Shown here piece by piece: positions 40,068 through 49,666 of a DNA stretch of 64,000 nt. The stretch is from NCBI RefSeq assembly GCF_026626665.1, contig NZ_JAPNKE010000002.1, forward strand, positions 1,015,001 through 1,079,000. The letters are read 5' to 3'. Within the stretch, counting starts at the first letter, position 1, and each line of letters opens with the position of its first letter. Made by a program: the position numbers and the translations under genes. The stretch is from Nannocystis pusilla. GTDB lineage: Bacteria > Myxococcota_A > Polyangia > Nannocystales > Nannocystaceae. A model generated the notes under the pieces. That model made no database searches, had not been told where the DNA came from, and was given only the letters and a program-made list of their open reading frames with translations.

Positions 40068-41984
40068 ATGGGTGAACAAAACATCTCCACGTCCGACGAC
40101 GACCAGCTGCGCAATTTCATGAAGAAGCTCCTCGACGACGTGGTCGCGCTCGAGCGGCTGCTCGAGACCGATCGCTTCGAGACCGGCGTGCGCCGGGTCG
40201 GCGCCGAGCAAGAGATGTTCCTCGTCGACCGCAGCCTGCGGCCCGCCTCCGTGGTGATGGAGGTGCTCGAGCGGGCCCAGGATCCGCGCCTCACCACCGA
40301 GCTCGCGCGCTTCAACCTCGAGGCCAACCTGTCGCCGCAGGTGTTCAACGCCGCCTGCCTGCGCCGCATGGAGGACGAGCTCAACGAGGTCGTCGGGGTC
40401 GCCCGCGACGCCGCGCGCCACTGCGGCGCCGACATCCTGCTCACCGGCATCCTGCCGACGCTGCGCAAGGCCGACCTCGGGCTCGACAACATGACGCCCA
40501 AGCCGCGCTACCTCGAGCTCAACCGCACCCTGCGGCGGCTCCGCGGCGACGACTTCCACGTGCTGATCCGCGGCATCGAGGAGCTCGAGACGACGCACGA
40601 CAACGTGATGCTCGAGTCGTGCAACACGAGCTTCCAGGTCCACTTCCAGGTCAGCCCGCGCGAGTTCGCCAAGTTCTACAACCTCGCTCAGGCGGTCACC
40701 GGCCCGCTGCTGGCCGCGGCCGTCAACTCGCCGGTGCTGCTCAAGCACCGCCTGTGGCACGAGACGCGCATCGCCCTGTTCGAGCGCTCGGTCGACACGC
40801 GCTCGCAGATCCGGGTCGACCGCGCCGCGCGCCCGCGCGTCCACTTCGGCGACGGGTGGATCCAGCAGAGCGTGCTCGAGATCTTCCGCGAGGACATCGC
40901 CCGCTTCCGGATCCTGATCGCCAACGCGATCGACGAGGACCCGATGCAGGTGATCGAGCGCGGCGGGATCCCGCAGTTCGGCGCGCTGCGCCTGCACAAC
41001 GGCACCGTGTACCGCTGGAACCGCGCCTGCTACGGCCTGAGCGGCGACAAGGCCCACCTGCGCATCGAGAACCGCGTGCTGCCGTCGGGCCCGACGGTCC
41101 TCGACGAGGTCGCCAACGCGGCGTTCTTCTTCGGCATGATGGCCGCGCTGGCCGAGGACGAGCGGCCTGTCTTCAAGGACATGTCCTTCGAGGAGGCCAA
41201 GAACAACTTCTTCAACGCCGCGCGCGACGGCCTCAAGGCCCAGCAGTCGTGGAAGGGCCGCACGATGTCGGCGCAGGAGCTGATCCTGAACGAGCTGCTG
41301 CCGACGGCCCGCTGGGGCCTGCAGCACGTCAAGGTCGACGGCAGCGACATCGACCGCTACCTCGGCACGATCGAGGAGCGCGTCCGCAAGGGCACGACCG
41401 GCGCGCAGTGGATGCTCAACTCGCTGCACGCGATGGGCGAGCAGGGCACCTCGGACGTCCGCTACCGCACGCTGTCGTCGGCGATGCTCACCAACCAGAA
41501 GAGCGGCGCGCCGGTGCACACGTGGGAGACGGCGCGGCTCGAGGGCGAGCCGAAGACCTGGCGCGACTCGTACCAGACGGCCGGTCAGTTCATGTCGACC
41601 GACATCTTCACGGTCCAGCCGAGCGACATCATCGACCTCGCGGCCAACATCATGGACTGGAAGAAGATCCGGCACATCCTCGTGGAGGACGAGGAGGGCC
41701 GGCTGGTCGGCCTGCTGTCGCACCGCGCGCTGATCCGCATGGTCGCCCGCGGCGCCCGCGGGGCCCAGGACAACGCCACGGTCGCGCAGCTGATGGTCAA
41801 GAACCCGCTGACGATCGGCCCGGAGATGCCGACGCTCGAGGTGATGAAGCTGATGCGCGAGCGCGGCATCTCGTGCCTGCCGGTGGTCGAGGGCGACAAG
41901 CTGGTCGGCGTGATCACCGAGCGCGACCTCATCGACGTGTCGGCCAAGCTGCTCGAGAGCTACCTGCGTGACGCTCAGCAGTAG
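40068..41984 (+). CDS. GCS2-type glutamate-cysteine ligase-like protein with two CBS domains
   Basis: 638 residues. The first ~450 follow the GCS2 family (RRVGAEQEMFLVD with the metal Glu residues, ELARFNLEANLSPQVF, HLRIENRVLPSGPT). The last ~140 are a CBS pair (FMSTDIFTVQPSDIIDL, RLVGLLSHRALIRMV, VAQLMVKNPLTIGP, LVGVITERDLIDVSAKLL). GCS2 enzymes join glutamate to an amine; CBS pairs sense adenine nucleotides, so energy-controlled ligation is likely. The exact acceptor is unknown. The ATG at 40068 was preferred over a TTG at 40023. The next gene overlaps its end by 17 bases, so the two are translationally coupled. Confidence 0.85.
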   Translation: MGEQNISTSDDDQLRNFMKKLLDDVVALERLLETDRFETGVRRVGAEQEMFLVDRSLRPASVVMEVLERAQDPRLTTELARFNLEANLSPQVFNAACLRRMEDELNEVVGVARDAARHCGADILLTGILPTLRKADLGLDNMTPKPRYLELNRTLRRLRGDDFHVLIRGIEELETTHDNVMLESCNTSFQVHFQVSPREFAKFYNLAQAVTGPLLAAAVNSPVLLKHRLWHETRIALFERSVDTRSQIRVDRAARPRVHFGDGWIQQSVLEIFREDIARFRILIANAIDEDPMQVIERGGIPQFGALRLHNGTVYRWNRACYGLSGDKAHLRIENRVLPSGPTVLDEVANAAFFFGMMAALAEDERPVFKDMSFEEAKNNFFNAARDGLKAQQSWKGRTMSAQELILNELLPTARWGLQHVKVDGSDIDRYLGTIEERVRKGTTGAQWMLNSLHAMGEQGTSDVRYRTLSSAMLTNQKSGAPVHTWETARLEGEPKTWRDSYQTAGQFMSTDIFTVQPSDIIDLAANIMDWKKIRHILVEDEEGRLVGLLSHRALIRMVARGARGAQDNATVAQLMVKNPLTIGPEMPTLEVMKLMRERGISCLPVVEGDKLVGVITERDLIDVSAKLLESYLRDAQQ

Positions 41985-43203
41985 CGCGCCGCCGTCTCCG
42001 CCGGCCGAGGCCCCGGGCGCGCGCCCCCGCGTGCTCGGGCGCTACGACACCGGGCGCCCCGGGCCCACGGTCGTGTGCATCGGGGCGCTCCACGGCAACG
42101 AGCCGGCTGGCCTTTCGGCCATCTCGCGCGTGCTCGCCCGCCTGCGCGCGGACGACGTGCCGCTGCGCGGCCGGATCGTCGGCGTGAGCGGCAACCGGCG
42201 CGCGCTGGCGGAGGGCCGGCGCTTCGTCGACCGCGACCTCAACCGCCGCTGGACCCCGGAGAACATCGCCCGGATCGCCCAGGGCACCGTCGAGACGGCC
42301 GAGGACCAGGAGACCCGCGAGCTGCTGGCGGTGTTCCTGCCGCTGCTGCGCCACGGGCCGGTCAGCTTCATCGACCTCCACAGCACGTCGAGCCTGTCGA
42401 CGCCGTTCTCGTGCATGGCCGACGTGCTGCGCAACCGGCCGCTGGCGCTGGCGCTGCCGATCCCGGTGGTGCTCGGGCTCGAGGAGGTCATCGAGGGCTC
42501 GATGCTCGGCTACCTGTGCGACCTCGGCCACGTCGGGGTGGCGGTCGAGGGCGGACAGCACGACGACCCGCGCACGATCGACTTCCACGAGTCGGCGCTG
42601 CTGCTCATGCTGGTCGCCGCCGGCTCGCTCGAGCCGCGCCACGTGCCCGACCTCGCGGCCCACCGCGCCCGCCTCGCGGCCGGGGGCGACGGCATGCCGG
42701 CGGTCTGCGAGATCCGCCACCGCCACGTCGTGCGGTCCGAGGACGAGCCGTTCGTGATGGCGCCGGGCTTCGTCAACTTCCAGATCGTCGAGCGCGGCCA
42801 GGTCGTCGCCGACGACCGCCGCGGCCCCGTGCGCATGCCCGAGACCGGCCTCATGATGCTGCCGCGCTACCAGGGCCAGGGCGACGACGGCTTCTTCGTC
42901 GCCCGCCCGGTGACGCGCAACGCCCTGCGCCTGTCGGCGGCGCTGCGGACGCTGCGGCTCGACGTGCTGGTGCCGTACCTGCCCGGCGTGTCGCGCGACC
43001 CGAACCGCGCGGACCACTTCATCGCCGATCCGGCGATCGCCCGCGTGGCCGTGAAAGAAGTGTTCCACCTGTTCGGCTACCGCCACGAGCGCGCGCAGGC
43101 CGAGCAGCTGGTGTTCAGCCGCAGGAGCCCCGCGGCGAGGCCGGTGCTGCCCGCCGAGCTGGCGCCGCTGCTGCGCGCGAGCGAAGAGTCGACGGAAGGG
43201 TGA
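41968..43203 (+). CDS. Succinylglutamate desuccinylase/aspartoacylase-family amidohydrolase
   Basis: 411 residues. Zinc-ligand motif VVCIGALHGNEPAGL (His and Glu), VDRDLNRRWTPEN, and FIDLHSTSSLSTPFS (third ligand His). AstE/AspA enzymes hydrolyse N-acyl amino acids. The start GTG overlaps the GCS2-CBS gene by 17 bases. A ligase that can make gamma-glutamyl or similar amides next to an amidohydrolase of the same style suggests a paired make/break step on one metabolite, which is inference. Confidence 0.85.
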   Translation: MTLSSSAPPSPPAEAPGARPRVLGRYDTGRPGPTVVCIGALHGNEPAGLSAISRVLARLRADDVPLRGRIVGVSGNRRALAEGRRFVDRDLNRRWTPENIARIAQGTVETAEDQETRELLAVFLPLLRHGPVSFIDLHSTSSLSTPFSCMADVLRNRPLALALPIPVVLGLEEVIEGSMLGYLCDLGHVGVAVEGGQHDDPRTIDFHESALLLMLVAAGSLEPRHVPDLAAHRARLAAGGDGMPAVCEIRHRHVVRSEDEPFVMAPGFVNFQIVERGQVVADDRRGPVRMPETGLMMLPRYQGQGDDGFFVARPVTRNALRLSAALRTLRLDVLVPYLPGVSRDPNRADHFIADPAIARVAVKEVFHLFGYRHERAQAEQLVFSRRSPAARPVLPAELAPLLRASEESTEG

Positions 43204-43262
43204 ACCGGCGGGGCGCCCGCGGCCTGGGTCCGGATCGCCGACGCCGTCGCGAGGGCGCAAGA

Positions 43263-43318
43263 GCATGTCGTTCAGGACATGCGCGTCGATTCATGTTCGA
43301 ATGAACATGTCCGAACGA
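43263..43318. repeat. Hairpin-repeat array between convergent genes
   Basis: A 7-bp perfect hairpin gcatgtc-gttcag-gacatgc (43263-43282), then atgttc-gaat-gaacat (near 43293-43308) and a tail catgtccgaacg. It lies between the AstE-like and the beta-lactamase-fold genes, both of which end here. Confidence 0.8.
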
Positions 43319-43335
43319 TCTGGTAAAACGGCACG

Positions 43336-45357
43336 TCAGCGCTCGGAGGGCGTGAACGTGTACTCGTGCTGGGCGTCGCGCAGGATCAGCGTGCGCTCCG
43401 GGCCGACCACGAACTCGGCGCCGGTGAAGCCTGGGAGGGCGAGGACGAAGGCCTGGGTGCCGTCCGGGTAATTGCGCGAGCCGACCTCGCCGGCGAACTC
43501 GCCGAAGTCGAACGTCGTGCGTGCGCCGGCGGTGACGGCGATCTGGCCGATCGCGGCGTTGTGGTAGCGGGGGGCCAGCTCGGCGGCCGCGGCCGGATCT
43601 GCGGGCAGGGTGAGCGACTTGCGCTCGGCCGCCAGTTCTTCGAGGTACTGCTGCGTCTCCACGGCGAGCCCGGCCTCCGCCTCGGGGCGGCCGGCGAACA
43701 GCTGCTCGAGCAGCTTGCGGCGGAACGCGGACACGATCAGCCAGCCGGGGTCGCCGTTGGTCAGGATCACCGCGCCCACCTGCTGCTCGGGCAGCCACAT
43801 GACGTCGCTGTAGAAGCCGAACAGCATGCCGCCGTGGTGCACGAGCGGGACGCCGTGGTCGTCGGCGCTGACCAGGCCCATGCCGTAGGACTGGTCGATG
43901 TCGACGCGGACCTGCGGCGCGCGGCGGGCCAGCAGCGCGCTCTTGTCGATGTACGTCGCGCCGCCGGGCAGCTTGCCCTCGGCGAGCTCCATCTTCACGA
44001 GCTTCAGCAGGTCGTTCACGGTGCTCCACGCGCCGCCGGTCGGGCGCAGCGGGATCACGGTGTGGTTGAGCTGCGGCAGCGCGAGCTGCTGCTTGCCGTC
44101 GAGGTCGCGCGCGTGCTCGCGGGCGAGCGGGCCGCGCTTCGCCTTCGCGGGATCGAAGGTGGTCGCGCGCATGTCGAGCGGGTCGAACACCAGAGTCTGC
44201 ATCGCGCGGTCGTAGGCGGCGCCGAGCTCCAGCTCGGGGAACTGGAAGTGGCCGCCGAGGAACCCGGCCGCGGCGGCCATCGGGTTCGAGTACTGGTACA
44301 GCTCGCCGAACTCGCTGGTCGGTTGCATCGTCGCCAGCGCTGCCACTGCGCGCTCCGGCGTCGCGGTCTCGAACAGCCACTCGAGGTCCTGGCGCGGCAT
44401 GCCTGTGCAGGCGCAGATCAGGTGCTGGATCTGCACCTTGCGCGTCGTCTCCGCGTCGCCGAGCGCGAACGTCGGCAGCAGCGTGGTCGCGGGCGTGTCC
44501 CAGGCGAGCTTGCCGGCGTCGACCAGCTTCGCCAGCATCAGCGTCGTCAGCTGCTTGGTGTTCGAGGCGATCATGAAGCGCGTGTCGGCGTCGACCGGGG
44601 CCGGTTTGCCGAGCTCGCGCACGCCGACGCCGCCGGCGAACACGACCTCGCCGCGCTCGAGCAGGCCGAACGCCACGCCGGGCACGCCGGTGACCTCGCG
44701 GGCGCGCGCGACGAAGCCGCGCAGCTCGGCGATCGCCGCGGGGTCGAGCGGGCGCGCCGGCTTGCCCGCGAACGACTCGCGCTCCTGGCCGCGGGGCAGC
44801 AGGCGGCCGACGATCCGCCCGGTCTCCGACCGCCGCTTGTCGAGCACCTCCCACGCGAGGTCGTGGACGATCACCGTCCAGCCCTGGCCGCCGCGGCGCG
44901 CCTCGGCGATCAGGTCGCGGCGGGTGTTCGGCGAGGTCTGGTAGGTGAACACGTGGCGCTCGGTCCAGCCGTCGAGGTCGGGCGCGACGAGGCGGGCCTT
45001 GAGCGGCAGCTGCAGCGCCGGGTCGTAGGCCGCCAGCGCGGCGGCGACTGCGGTGTCGGCGGTGTCGGCCGCGACGTCGATCAGCGCGACGTGGCTGCCG
45101 CCCTCCGGGGCCGTGAGCACCGTCGTCGGGCCGCGCACGGACAGGGTCCAGCCGGCGGGCGCGATGAAGGTGTTGCCGGTGACGGTGGTGCGCGGCGCGT
45201 CGGCGGTCAGGCGTTCGGGCGCGGCCGCCGGGGTCGGCGTGGGTTCAGCGGCGGGCTTCGGCGTCGGGGTCCTCGCGGTGACGGCGGGCGCCGGGGCTTC
45301 GGCGCCGGACGGGCCGCAGGCGGCGAGGAGGAGCGCGAGGGCGACGGTGGCACGCAT
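43336..45357 (-). CDS. Serine beta-lactamase-fold hydrolase, lipoprotein
   Basis: 673 residues. Lipobox in MRATVALALLLAACG, a Pro/Thr linker, then about 160 residues of unassigned beta-rich domain (GWTLSVRGPTTVLTAPEGG). The class C beta-lactamase/esterase domain follows, with SxxK in RFMIASNTKQLTTLML, the Tyr motif YQYSNPMAAAAG and the HxG-type third motif LVHHGGMLFGFY. A C-terminal lipocalin-like tail ends at 43336. Such proteins are usually esterases or peptidases in the periplasm rather than resistance enzymes. ATG at 45355-45357, six bases after a TACCCT box. Confidence 0.85.
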   Translation of the reverse strand: MRATVALALLLAACGPSGAEAPAPAVTARTPTPKPAAEPTPTPAAAPERLTADAPRTTVTGNTFIAPAGWTLSVRGPTTVLTAPEGGSHVALIDVAADTADTAVAAALAAYDPALQLPLKARLVAPDLDGWTERHVFTYQTSPNTRRDLIAEARRGGQGWTVIVHDLAWEVLDKRRSETGRIVGRLLPRGQERESFAGKPARPLDPAAIAELRGFVARAREVTGVPGVAFGLLERGEVVFAGGVGVRELGKPAPVDADTRFMIASNTKQLTTLMLAKLVDAGKLAWDTPATTLLPTFALGDAETTRKVQIQHLICACTGMPRQDLEWLFETATPERAVAALATMQPTSEFGELYQYSNPMAAAAGFLGGHFQFPELELGAAYDRAMQTLVFDPLDMRATTFDPAKAKRGPLAREHARDLDGKQQLALPQLNHTVIPLRPTGGAWSTVNDLLKLVKMELAEGKLPGGATYIDKSALLARRAPQVRVDIDQSYGMGLVSADDHGVPLVHHGGMLFGFYSDVMWLPEQQVGAVILTNGDPGWLIVSAFRRKLLEQLFAGRPEAEAGLAVETQQYLEELAAERKSLTLPADPAAAAELAPRYHNAAIGQIAVTAGARTTFDFGEFAGEVGSRNYPDGTQAFVLALPGFTGAEFVVGPERTLILRDAQHEYTFTPSER

Positions 45358-45369
45358 GCCGCGAGGGTA
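45358..45369 (-). promoter_or_regulatory. -10 box with leaderless spacing
   Basis: On the minus strand TACCCT (45364-45369), six bases, ATG of the beta-lactamase-fold gene. A TGTCGT lies 17 bases upstream of the box. Confidence 0.5.
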
Positions 45370-45568
45370 CCGCGCCCGTTCGCCCGACGACACTGCCGCT
45401 CGTCTCTGGCGCGTCGAGGTGTCGCGCTGGCATGGCGATAGCGACACGATGAGCGCACGACACCCGAAGCGGCGAGGAGGATCGGGCTGTCGCCGCCCGG
45501 CGACTTCGGGGAGTCCTCCGGATCCCAGGTCCGAGGGGTCCAACGGGCGCAGTGCTGACCTTCGGGGC

Positions 45569-45630
45569 GTGTCCTGACGGGCATGTTCGATGCGACATGT
45601 CTAATCAGACATGCCCGTCGGGCCATGCTC
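45569..45630 (-). terminator. Composite hairpin-repeat structure at the 3' end of the coiled-coil gene
   Basis: Outer 11-bp perfect arms (45576-45586 with 45609-45619) enclose a second perfect hairpin catgtct-aatc-agacatg. Further half-units lie on both sides. It begins directly after the stop codon of the minus-strand gene. There is no U-run. Confidence 0.65.
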
Positions 45631-47577
45631 TCACTTGCGCGGCTGGATCATCTGGAAGTAGCGCTTGACGCGGCGGCGCTGCTCGGCGGGCAGGGCCTCG
45701 CTGTCGAGCGTGCTCTGGGCGAACGACTTGTAGTCGCGGTACATGTCGCGGTAGGGCGCGGACGCGAAGCCTTCCTGGCTGGCGGTCTTGATGATCTCCG
45801 CCTTGGTGGTGCCCTTGCCCTGCTTGGGGTCGACGCGGACGTCCTTCGCCTTCACCTTGAGGCCGGTGGGGTCGCCGAGCGTCTCGGCCGAGCCCTGGCC
45901 CATGCCGTCGCCCTGGGCCTGGCCGTCGCCGGCGGAGTCCTGGCCCTGGCTGTCCTGGCCGTCGCCGCCCGAGTCGCCGCTGTCTTGCGGGTCGCCGCCG
46001 TCGCCGCTGTCTTGCGGCTCGCCGCCCGAGTCGCCCTCCATCTGCATCGACGGCTCGCCGTCGCCGAGGTCGCCCTCGACCAGCAGGGTCGGGCCCTCCT
46101 TCTTGTCGCCGCGCTTGCCCTTGGCCGCCTTGGCGAACTTCTGCATCTGCTGCTTGCGCTTGTCGTCCTGCTCGCCGCCCTGGCCGGCGCGGCGCATGAA
46201 GCTCTTGGCCTCCTCGAGGTCGTCGCGGGCCTGGCCGAGGCGGCGCGACTGCGAGGCCTTGCGGGCGGCGTCGCCGGCCCCGCGGCGCAGCTGCTCGAGC
46301 GCGCGCTTCTTCTGCTGCGAGCCCTGCTGGCCCTTCTGGGCGTCGCCCGCCTGGCGGCGCAGCTCGTCGAGCTTGCGCTGGGCGGCCTTCTCGCGCTCGT
46401 GCTGGCGGCGCAGCTCTTCGACCTTCTGCTGCTGCTTCTTCAGCCGGCGCTCCTGCTCCTCGGGGTCGGCGGCGGGCTGCTCCTGCTGGCGCTTGAGCCG
46501 GCGCTCGGCCTCGGCCAGCTGCGACGCGGTGTCCGTGTTCTCGCCGGCCGCCTTGCCGAGCGCCTTCTCGGCCTGCTGCATGGCCTTCTGCAGCGAGCGC
46601 TCGGCCTCGTCGCTCGCCTCCGCCTCGGCCTCCGCGTCGGCCAGCGACTTCTCGGCCTGGTCGCCGTCGCCGCGCGCCAGCGCCTCGGCCGCGTCCTGCG
46701 TGATCTCCTCTTGCTTGAGCGCCTCGGCCAGCTGGCGCACGCCCTCGGCCAGCACCGCCGGATCTTCTTCCATGCGCGCCTCGAGCTCGGCCTCGGCCTC
46801 GGCCAGCGACTTGTCGAGCTCCTCGAGCTGGGCGTACGCGGCCTCGCGGTCGAGCTCGCCGCGCCCGTAGGCGTCGAGGATCTGCAGCATCCGCTCGGCC
46901 AGCGCGGCGGCCCGGTCCTCGCCCTCCTTGAGCGCGCGCAGGTCCTCGCGCAGCGGCTCGGCCAGGACCCGATCGGCGGGCGGCTTCTTGGCCGCGGCCT
47001 GGGCTGTCTCGGGGGGCATGTCCGAAGGGACATCATCCGCGAGCTCCGGCGGCGGCGGGCGCGGGACCAGGGTCGCCAGCACGAGCAGGGCCACCGCGGC
47101 GAGGTCGTGCGCGCGCAGCCCGGGCGGGCGCAGCGGGACGACCGGGCGCGGGTCGATCGCCGGCGCGGCCGACTCGGCGTCGGCGACGTGCAGCGCCATG
47201 AGATCGGCGGCCTCGGGGTCGCTCGTCGCGAAGCTGCCGGCGAACTCGAGCGCGTTGCCGATCAGGTCGTGGAGGCCGTAGTGGGCGTCGATCCGCCGCG
47301 CGACCCGCCGCGGCCGGGCCGGGCGCGCCACGGCGTAGACGAGCACGACGACGGCCGGGGCGAGGCCGAGCCAGGCCAGCCAGGCGGGGGCGTCGAGGCG
47401 CCGGTCCGCGACCACCGCGACGGCCGCGATGGCGCAGCCGAGCGGCAAGGCGACGCGGGTGAGCAGGGCCGCGGCGTCGGCGATGCGCTCGCGGCGAGCG
47501 GCGGCCCGCACCAGGCGGGTGACCCGCGGCGCGGCAGTGGCTGCGCGTTCGGACATGTCGCGCGGGACCTGGCTCAT
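45631..47577 (-). CDS. Membrane protein with long coiled coil, DUF4175-like
   Basis: 648 residues. Two N-terminal membrane segments (LPLGCAIAAVAVVADRR region and LAWLGLAPAVVVLVYAV), a third near residue 165 (HDLAAVALLVLATLV), then some 300 residues of Glu/Ala/Lys/Gln coiled coil, a Gly/Asp/Gln-rich low-complexity stretch and a compact C-terminal end (LPAEQRRRVKRYFQM). That order resembles DUF4175 proteins, which often sit beside MoxR/DUF58/VWA genes; those partners are not here. Role unknown. ATG at 47575-47577 with gaggtg five bases upstream. Hairpin-repeat copies lie in frame (46993-47012 and 47549-47570). Confidence 0.65.
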   Translation of the reverse strand: MSQVPRDMSERAATAAPRVTRLVRAAARRERIADAAALLTRVALPLGCAIAAVAVVADRRLDAPAWLAWLGLAPAVVVLVYAVARPARPRRVARRIDAHYGLHDLIGNALEFAGSFATSDPEAADLMALHVADAESAAPAIDPRPVVPLRPPGLRAHDLAAVALLVLATLVPRPPPPELADDVPSDMPPETAQAAAKKPPADRVLAEPLREDLRALKEGEDRAAALAERMLQILDAYGRGELDREAAYAQLEELDKSLAEAEAELEARMEEDPAVLAEGVRQLAEALKQEEITQDAAEALARGDGDQAEKSLADAEAEAEASDEAERSLQKAMQQAEKALGKAAGENTDTASQLAEAERRLKRQQEQPAADPEEQERRLKKQQQKVEELRRQHEREKAAQRKLDELRRQAGDAQKGQQGSQQKKRALEQLRRGAGDAARKASQSRRLGQARDDLEEAKSFMRRAGQGGEQDDKRKQQMQKFAKAAKGKRGDKKEGPTLLVEGDLGDGEPSMQMEGDSGGEPQDSGDGGDPQDSGDSGGDGQDSQGQDSAGDGQAQGDGMGQGSAETLGDPTGLKVKAKDVRVDPKQGKGTTKAEIIKTASQEGFASAPYRDMYRDYKSFAQSTLDSEALPAEQRRRVKRYFQMIQPRK

Positions 47578-48008
47578 CGGACACCTCGCATCGGGGGCGC
47601 GCAAGGAGCTCGCCGGGATGACCGCACGGACATGTAGCGAGAGACCTGGCGCTTCGGCCATGTCATGCACCGCGGCGAGCGATCGGCGATCGGCTCGGTC
47701 GACGCTCGCCGCCCGGCAGCAGGCGGGCCCAGCGGACGCCTCTGGCCGCGGTCGCGCGCGGGCGAGAGCGAGCGGAGCAGGGCGGTCCCGGAGGCGCGGC
47801 GAGCGGGCGACACGTCCGGCCGATTCTAGCCGCAGCCGCCGAGCCCGGCGAGGACGGAGGCGGAAAACGCCGCCGGCGCCGCCGCGGCGGGCCCCGAGGC
47901 GGGGCGTCGGTCCGCGCTCGCGCGGCAAGGGCTGCGCAGCGCGGCGAAGAAGGCGCGCAGGTCGGCGAGCCGTTCGAGAGCCGCGCCCCGGGCGGCTCGC
48001 GGACGGTC
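47578..48008. other. Intergenic region
   Basis: About 430 bases between two minus-strand genes. One degenerate hairpin-repeat pair at 47628-47664. A duplicated word, gcgcagcgcggcgaagaaggcgc, occurs near 47934 in spread form and again at the 3' end of the epoxide hydrolase gene (48010), so the last ~30 codons of that gene have a partial copy downstream of its stop. No other gene seen. Confidence 0.5.
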
Positions 48009-49139
48009 TCAGCGCAGCGCGGCGAAGAAGGCGCGCAGGTCGGCGAGGAGCAGCTCGGGGACCTCGAGCGAGGCGAAGTGCCCGCCGCGGTCGTGCTCGG
48101 CCCAGAAGACGATGCGCTCGTGGTAGCGCTCGGCGAACCGGCGGACGGAGCGGAAGTCGTGGCGAAACACGGAGACGCCCATCGGCGCGGTGGTGCGGTC
48201 GGGCTTCTCCCACGCGCCGGACTTCCCGGCCTCGAAGTAGAGCGCGGCGGCGGAGCCGGCGGTCTGGGTCAGCCAGAAGATCGTGACGCCGGCGAGGAGC
48301 TGGTCGGGCGTGAGCTGGTGCGGGCGATCGCCGAAGGTGAGCAGGAGGTCGAGGTTCCACGCCAGCAGGCCCGCCGGCGAGTCGTTCAGGGCGTAGGCCA
48401 GGGCCTGCGGGCGCTTGCCCATGATCTGGTTGTAACCGTCGCGCTCGCCGAACAGCGCCAGCTCGGCGAGCCGCTCGTGCTCGTCGGGAGTGAGCGCGGC
48501 GAACTCCTCGGGGTCGCCGGAGGGGAAGGCGAAGAACTGGGTGACGTGGGCGCCGATGAGCCGCTCGGGCGCGAACAGGGCGATCTCGCGGGCGGCGATC
48601 GAGCCGAAGTCGTTGCCGTGGACGCCGAAGCGCTCGTAGCCGAGCAGGGCCATGAGCTGCACGAAGGCCCGGGCGACGCGCTCGGGGCTCCAGCCCTTGT
48701 CGCGGGTCGGGCCGGCGAAGCCGAAGCCGGGTACGGACGGCAGGACGACGTGGAAGGCGTCCTCGGGCCGCCCGCCGTGCGCGACCGGATCGGTGAGGGC
48801 GTCGATCAGGTGGACGTACTCGAGGACGGTGCCGGGCCAGCCGTGGATCAGGAGGAGCGGCCGGGCCTCGGGGTGCGGCGAGCGGACGTGGAGGAGGTGG
48901 ATCGGCTGGCCGTCGATGTCGGCGATGAACTGCGGGTGACGATTGAGCGCGGCCTCGACTGCGCGCCAGTCGAAGCCGTGCTGCCAGTAGCGGCACAGGT
49001 CGCGCACGACGGCGAGCGAGGGGCCGCGCTCCCAGCCGACGTCCGGGAGCTCGCTCGGGAAACGGGTCATGGCCAGGCGCTCGCGCAGGTCGACGAGCTG
49101 GGCCTCGGGCACGGAGAGGGTGAAGGGCGTGAGGGTCAT
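48009..49139 (-). CDS. Epoxide hydrolase (EHN plus alpha/beta hydrolase)
   Basis: 376 residues. The N-terminal EHN region (FTLSVPEAQLVDLRERLA, LPDVGWERGPSLAVVRDL, YWQHGFDWRAVEAALN) is typical of microsomal-type epoxide hydrolases. The core has the oxyanion motif LLLIHGWPGTVLEY, the nucleophile Asp in FGVHGNDFGS, and the C-terminal His in RGGHFASLEVPELL. It adds water to an epoxide to give a diol. ATG at 49137-49139 with a strong aaggag six bases upstream. Confidence 0.9.
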   Translation of the reverse strand: MTLTPFTLSVPEAQLVDLRERLAMTRFPSELPDVGWERGPSLAVVRDLCRYWQHGFDWRAVEAALNRHPQFIADIDGQPIHLLHVRSPHPEARPLLLIHGWPGTVLEYVHLIDALTDPVAHGGRPEDAFHVVLPSVPGFGFAGPTRDKGWSPERVARAFVQLMALLGYERFGVHGNDFGSIAAREIALFAPERLIGAHVTQFFAFPSGDPEEFAALTPDEHERLAELALFGERDGYNQIMGKRPQALAYALNDSPAGLLAWNLDLLLTFGDRPHQLTPDQLLAGVTIFWLTQTAGSAAALYFEAGKSGAWEKPDRTTAPMGVSVFRHDFRSVRRFAERYHERIVFWAEHDRGGHFASLEVPELLLADLRAFFAALR

Positions 49140-49562
49140 GGTGGGCTCCTTGGCGGCGAGTGGTTGTCGCCTGCCTGCGAAGGTGCTCCACCCCTCCTGA
49201 CAACCCGTGTCAGCAGTGACGCGGGGGCTCGCCTGGCTCGCTCGCGCGGGCGATCGCAGGCCGCGAGCGGGCCCATAGCTCGGTGCGGGGTCGTGGGGCC
49301 TGCTGGTGCGGGCGGGACGTGGGTGACGCGACGGCGAGCGCAGGCCGCGAGCGGCGCAGGAGCTGAATCGGCGATTGCGGCCCGAGGAAGGACGGCCGAT
49401 CGATGAGCCTTCTGGCAGGAATGGAGGCCGATAGCGGGCCTGCTCGCGCGCTACCCGGCGCGAGGAGGTCGGGGCTGAACGGACGCATCTGCTGGCGCCG
49501 AGCGGGCGACGTCTCGCACGGGGCGAGACCGCGAGGGGAGAGGCGGAGGTCCGTTCTATGGA
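49140..49562. other. Intergenic region with a 15-bp direct repeat
   Basis: No gene. gcaggccgcgagcgg occurs at 49256-49270 and 49340-49354, 84 bases apart, each followed by related bases ending in agct(c/g). Confidence 0.5.
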
Positions 49563-49645
49563 TGGTCGAAAGGACATGTCGTATCGGACATGTCCTTTTA
49601 AAAATGTTCTCCGGGACATGCCGTCGAGGACATGTCCCGGGAGGT
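49563..49645 (-). terminator. Hairpin-repeat array with U-tract, 3' end of the esterase gene
   Basis: On the minus strand a 10-bp perfect stem (49631-49640 with 49611-49620) is followed, after agaaca, by five U (49600-49604). Further out a second hairpin ggacatgtc-cgatac-gacatgtcc completes the array. This is one of the largest clusters and the one that most resembles an intrinsic terminator. Confidence 0.75.
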
Positions 49646-49666
49646 TGGGTGGCGAGCCCCGCAGGG

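Noticed and set aside
43263..43318. A tRNA suggested by gttcgaat
   Set aside because: The word is the loop of a hairpin repeat; no cloverleaf or CCA end surrounds it.
43336..45357. A true class C beta-lactamase
   Set aside because: The extra N-terminal domain, lipobox, HHGG in place of KTG and the lipocalin-like tail fit esterase/peptidase relatives better.
47578..49203. A single very long gene joining the coiled-coil gene to the epoxide hydrolase region
   Set aside because: The coiled-coil gene has a good ATG and ribosome site at 47577, and the region beyond is the out-of-frame shadow of the epoxide hydrolase.
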